Source: Deltaproteobacteria bacterium
GTDB lineage: Bacteria > Desulfobacterota > Desulfobacteria > Desulfobacterales > JAFDCJ01
DNA length: 26,590 bases
Direction of reading: 5' to 3'
NCBI GenBank assembly: GCA_024277475.1
Contig: JAJRVC010000395.1
Span: 1 to 26,590 of the forward strand
The position numbers were made by a program, and so were the translations under genes. Below, one piece after another: positions 24,792 to 26,590 of the stretch (position 1 is the first letter of the stretch; each line of letters begins with the position of its first letter). The notes under the pieces were generated by a model. The model ran no database searches and had not been told where the DNA came from. It saw only the letters and a program-made list of their open reading frames with translations.

Positions 24792-25754
24792 ATGAAAGAC
24801 ATAATAACAATGGTAGCAAAACGCCTTGGACTGGGATTGCTGACGATAATCGTCATCTCTCTTCTTATTTTCGTTGGCATTGAGGCACTTCCAGGTGATC
24901 TGGCAACAGCCATCCTGGGACAGGAGGCCACGCCTGAAACCGTGGCGGCCTTTCGCAAGGAGCTGAAACTGGATCTTCCACCCCATGTTCGCTATTTCGC
25001 CTGGCTGGGCGATTTTATGAAGGGAGATCTCGGGAACTCTCTGGCTAACAAGCGTCCGGTTGCCCAACTGATCGGCTGGCGTTTTGCGAACACGATTTTT
25101 TTGGCATCCACGGCAGCCGTGATATCGGTGCCGCTCGCAATTTTGCTTGGGCTTCTGGCAGCGCTTTACCGCGGCAGTTGGTTTGACAATGCCATTTCCA
25201 CCAGTACGCTCAGCGCAATCTCCTTTCCGGAATTTTTTATCGCCTATATTCTGATCGCCCTGCTCTCGGTCAAGTTAATTATCTTTCCCAGTATTTCCAA
25301 CATAAACGATCAGATGTCGTTTTGGGAGAAGATACATGCAATTATACTTCCCAGTCTAACGCTTACGTTTATCGTCACAGCTCACATGATGCGCCAGACC
25401 CGAGCAGCCATCATCAATGTTCTGGCCAGCGCGTATATCGAGATGGCTCGTTTAAAAGGTTTAAAGCGCATGCGGGTCATCGTTCTGCATGCATTCCCCA
25501 ATGCGCTGTCGCCGGTTATTAATGTGGTCGCTCTTAATCTGGCCTATTTGGTGGTCGGCGTGGTGATCGTTGAAGTGGTATTTGTCTACCCGGGTTTGGG
25601 GCAGCTGCTGGTGGACTCCGTGTCGAAACGTGACATCCCGGTTGTTCAAGCCAGCGGCCTTATTTTTGCCGCCGTTTATGTTTCGCTTAATCTTCTGGCC
25701 GATATACTATCTATTCTCAGCAACCCCAGGCTGCTGCATCCAAGATCAAGATAA
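24792..25754 (+). CDS. Peptide-type ABC transporter permease (DppB/OppB family)
   Basis: First transmembrane subunit of the importer, 320 residues, six predicted helices. Family marks: the N-terminal helix LGLLTIIVISLLIFVGIEALPGD, the GDLGNSLANKRPV loop, and the EAA-type cytoplasmic loop YIEMARLKGLKRMRVIVLHAFPNAL that docks onto the ATPase. The start ATG 24792 has GGGGGAAAA just before it. The gene is 119 bases downstream of the binding protein, separated by the stem-loop, and 14 bases upstream of the second permease. Confidence 0.93.
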   Translation: MKDIITMVAKRLGLGLLTIIVISLLIFVGIEALPGDLATAILGQEATPETVAAFRKELKLDLPPHVRYFAWLGDFMKGDLGNSLANKRPVAQLIGWRFANTIFLASTAAVISVPLAILLGLLAALYRGSWFDNAISTSTLSAISFPEFFIAYILIALLSVKLIIFPSISNINDQMSFWEKIHAIILPSLTLTFIVTAHMMRQTRAAIINVLASAYIEMARLKGLKRMRVIVLHAFPNALSPVINVVALNLAYLVVGVVIVEVVFVYPGLGQLLVDSVSKRDIPVVQASGLIFAAVYVSLNLLADILSILSNPRLLHPRSR

Positions 25755-25768
25755 GGAGAATAACTTAG

Positions 25769-26590
25769 ATGGCTTTTATAAAATTACTAAGACAATCCCC
25801 GCTGAGCGCTCGCATCGGCCTCGCAATGGTATTGCTTAATGTCTTTGCAGCCATATTTGCTCCGGTTATCGCCCCCTATGGGGAAACGGAAATTGTCGGT
25901 GACGTCTGGATGCCTTCGAGCAGCGAAAATTATCTTGGAACCGATCATTTAGGCAGAGACATGTTAACGCGTCTGGTTTACGGCGCCCGCAATACAATCG
26001 TGATAGCGTTTGTCACAACAATGCTTTCGTTTGTTATCGGCTCTGTTTTAGGATTTTTTGCGGCAACTCTCGGGGGCTGGACTGAACTGGGTTTAAGCCG
26101 CGCTATCGATATTTTGATGGCTTTTCCCACACTTATTTTTGCATTAATAGCGCTGTCTGTGGTCGGGACGTCTATCCCCGCTTTAATATTGGTGATCGCG
26201 GTGCTTGACTCCACGCGGGTGTATCGCCTGTCGCGAGCCGTAGCCATGGATATTGCAGTAATGGAGTTCGTTGAAGCGGCCCGGCTTCGCGGTGAAAGAA
26301 TCTGGTGGATCATGCGCAAAGAAATCCTGCCCAATGCCATGCCGCCGCTGGTTGCGGAATTCGGCCTGCGTTTCTGTTTCGTGTTTTTATTCATCGCCGC
26401 GCTAAGCTTTTTAGGCCTGGGTATCCAGCCGCCTACGGCGGATTGGGGAGGTATGGTCAGGGAGAATGCCGGGGCGATCACCTTCGGCATTCTTACGCCG
26501 CTATGGCCTGCAGGGGCTATAGCATTTCTGACGGTTGGCGTGAATTTAATTGTTGACTGGTTTCTGCCGATTGCAAGCGGGTTAAAGGAC
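25769..26590 (+). CDS. Peptide-type ABC transporter permease (DppC/OppC family), 3' end cut by window
   Basis: Second permease subunit. The frame from ATG 25769 (AAGGAG upstream) stays open for 274 codons to the end of the window. The product starts MAFIKLLRQSPLSARIGLAM and has the family marks YLGTDHLGRDMLTRLVYGARN, the EAA loop FVEAARLRGERIWWIMRKEILPNAMPPL split around residue 180, and LSFLGLGIQPPTADWGGMV. By comparison with DppC only about 10-30 residues are missing. The ATPase genes (DppD/DppF type) would be expected next, beyond the window. Confidence 0.9.
   Translation, partial: MAFIKLLRQSPLSARIGLAMVLLNVFAAIFAPVIAPYGETEIVGDVWMPSSSENYLGTDHLGRDMLTRLVYGARNTIVIAFVTTMLSFVIGSVLGFFAATLGGWTELGLSRAIDILMAFPTLIFALIALSVVGTSIPALILVIAVLDSTRVYRLSRAVAMDIAVMEFVEAARLRGERIWWIMRKEILPNAMPPLVAEFGLRFCFVFLFIAALSFLGLGIQPPTADWGGMVRENAGAITFGILTPLWPAGAIAFLTVGVNLIVDWFLPIASGLKD

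Noticed and set aside
25978..26490. 170-codon minus-strand ORF at the window end
   Set aside because: It is antisense to the second peptide permease, whose frame is open to the window edge and has clear family motifs.

Overview
The gene content suggests a strictly anaerobic bacterium, most likely a Desulfobacterota (deltaproteobacterial) relative of the Desulfobacterales sulfate reducers. The reasons are a complete Rnf operon in the order rnfCDGEAB, a branched-chain amino acid (Liv) transporter, a uroporphyrinogen-decarboxylase-like (methyltransferase-type) protein, a stand-alone SagB-type nitroreductase, and mid-GC genes separated by gaps rich in decayed repeats. This lineage call is inference from gene families; no rRNA or tRNA gene is visible in the window.

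Layout. (1) 1-5848, plus strand: the 3' part of livM, then livG and livF, a URO-D-like protein, an FGGY sugar kinase and a shikimate kinase. (2) 6053-6436, minus: yajD-type HNH nuclease. (3) 6743-11178, plus: parE and parC (topoisomerase IV), separated by an inverted-repeat element. (4) 11168-12318, minus: a truncated class V aminotransferase start and a SagB-type nitroreductase. (5) 12367-13004: an AT-rich repeat region and a 64-residue plus-strand ORF. (6) 13059-21516, minus: a tandem universal stress protein, rnfB, rnfA, rnfE, rnfG, rnfD, rnfC and an acyl-CoA (MatB-like) synthetase. (7) 21785-26590, plus: a QueG-like iron-sulfur protein, then an oligopeptide-type ABC transporter (binding protein, permease 1, and permease 2 cut by the window end).

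How the parts work together. Rnf couples electron flow between ferredoxin and NAD(H) to ion movement across the membrane, so region 6 is the energy-conservation core. The two ABC systems import amino acids and peptides or related solutes. ParE and ParC unlink sister chromosomes. The Liv genes lie upstream of the URO-D/kinase genes on the same strand, but spacing and intervening repeats make one transcript uncertain.

The most notable signals are in the non-coding DNA and at gene edges: a dispersed GGTTCAAGG-type repeat at three loci, once as 26-bp arms of an inverted repeat; REP-like hairpins flanking the shikimate kinase; a 14-G tract in the rnfB leader; a 16-bp FNR-like palindrome upstream of rnfC; a 14-bp stem between binding-protein and permease genes; a parE reading frame whose only good ribosome-binding site points at an ATT codon; and an aminotransferase remnant beside parC. 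I found no CRISPR array, prophage, transposase or clearly new multi-gene system. The URO-D-like/FGGY kinase pair is the least explained gene set.
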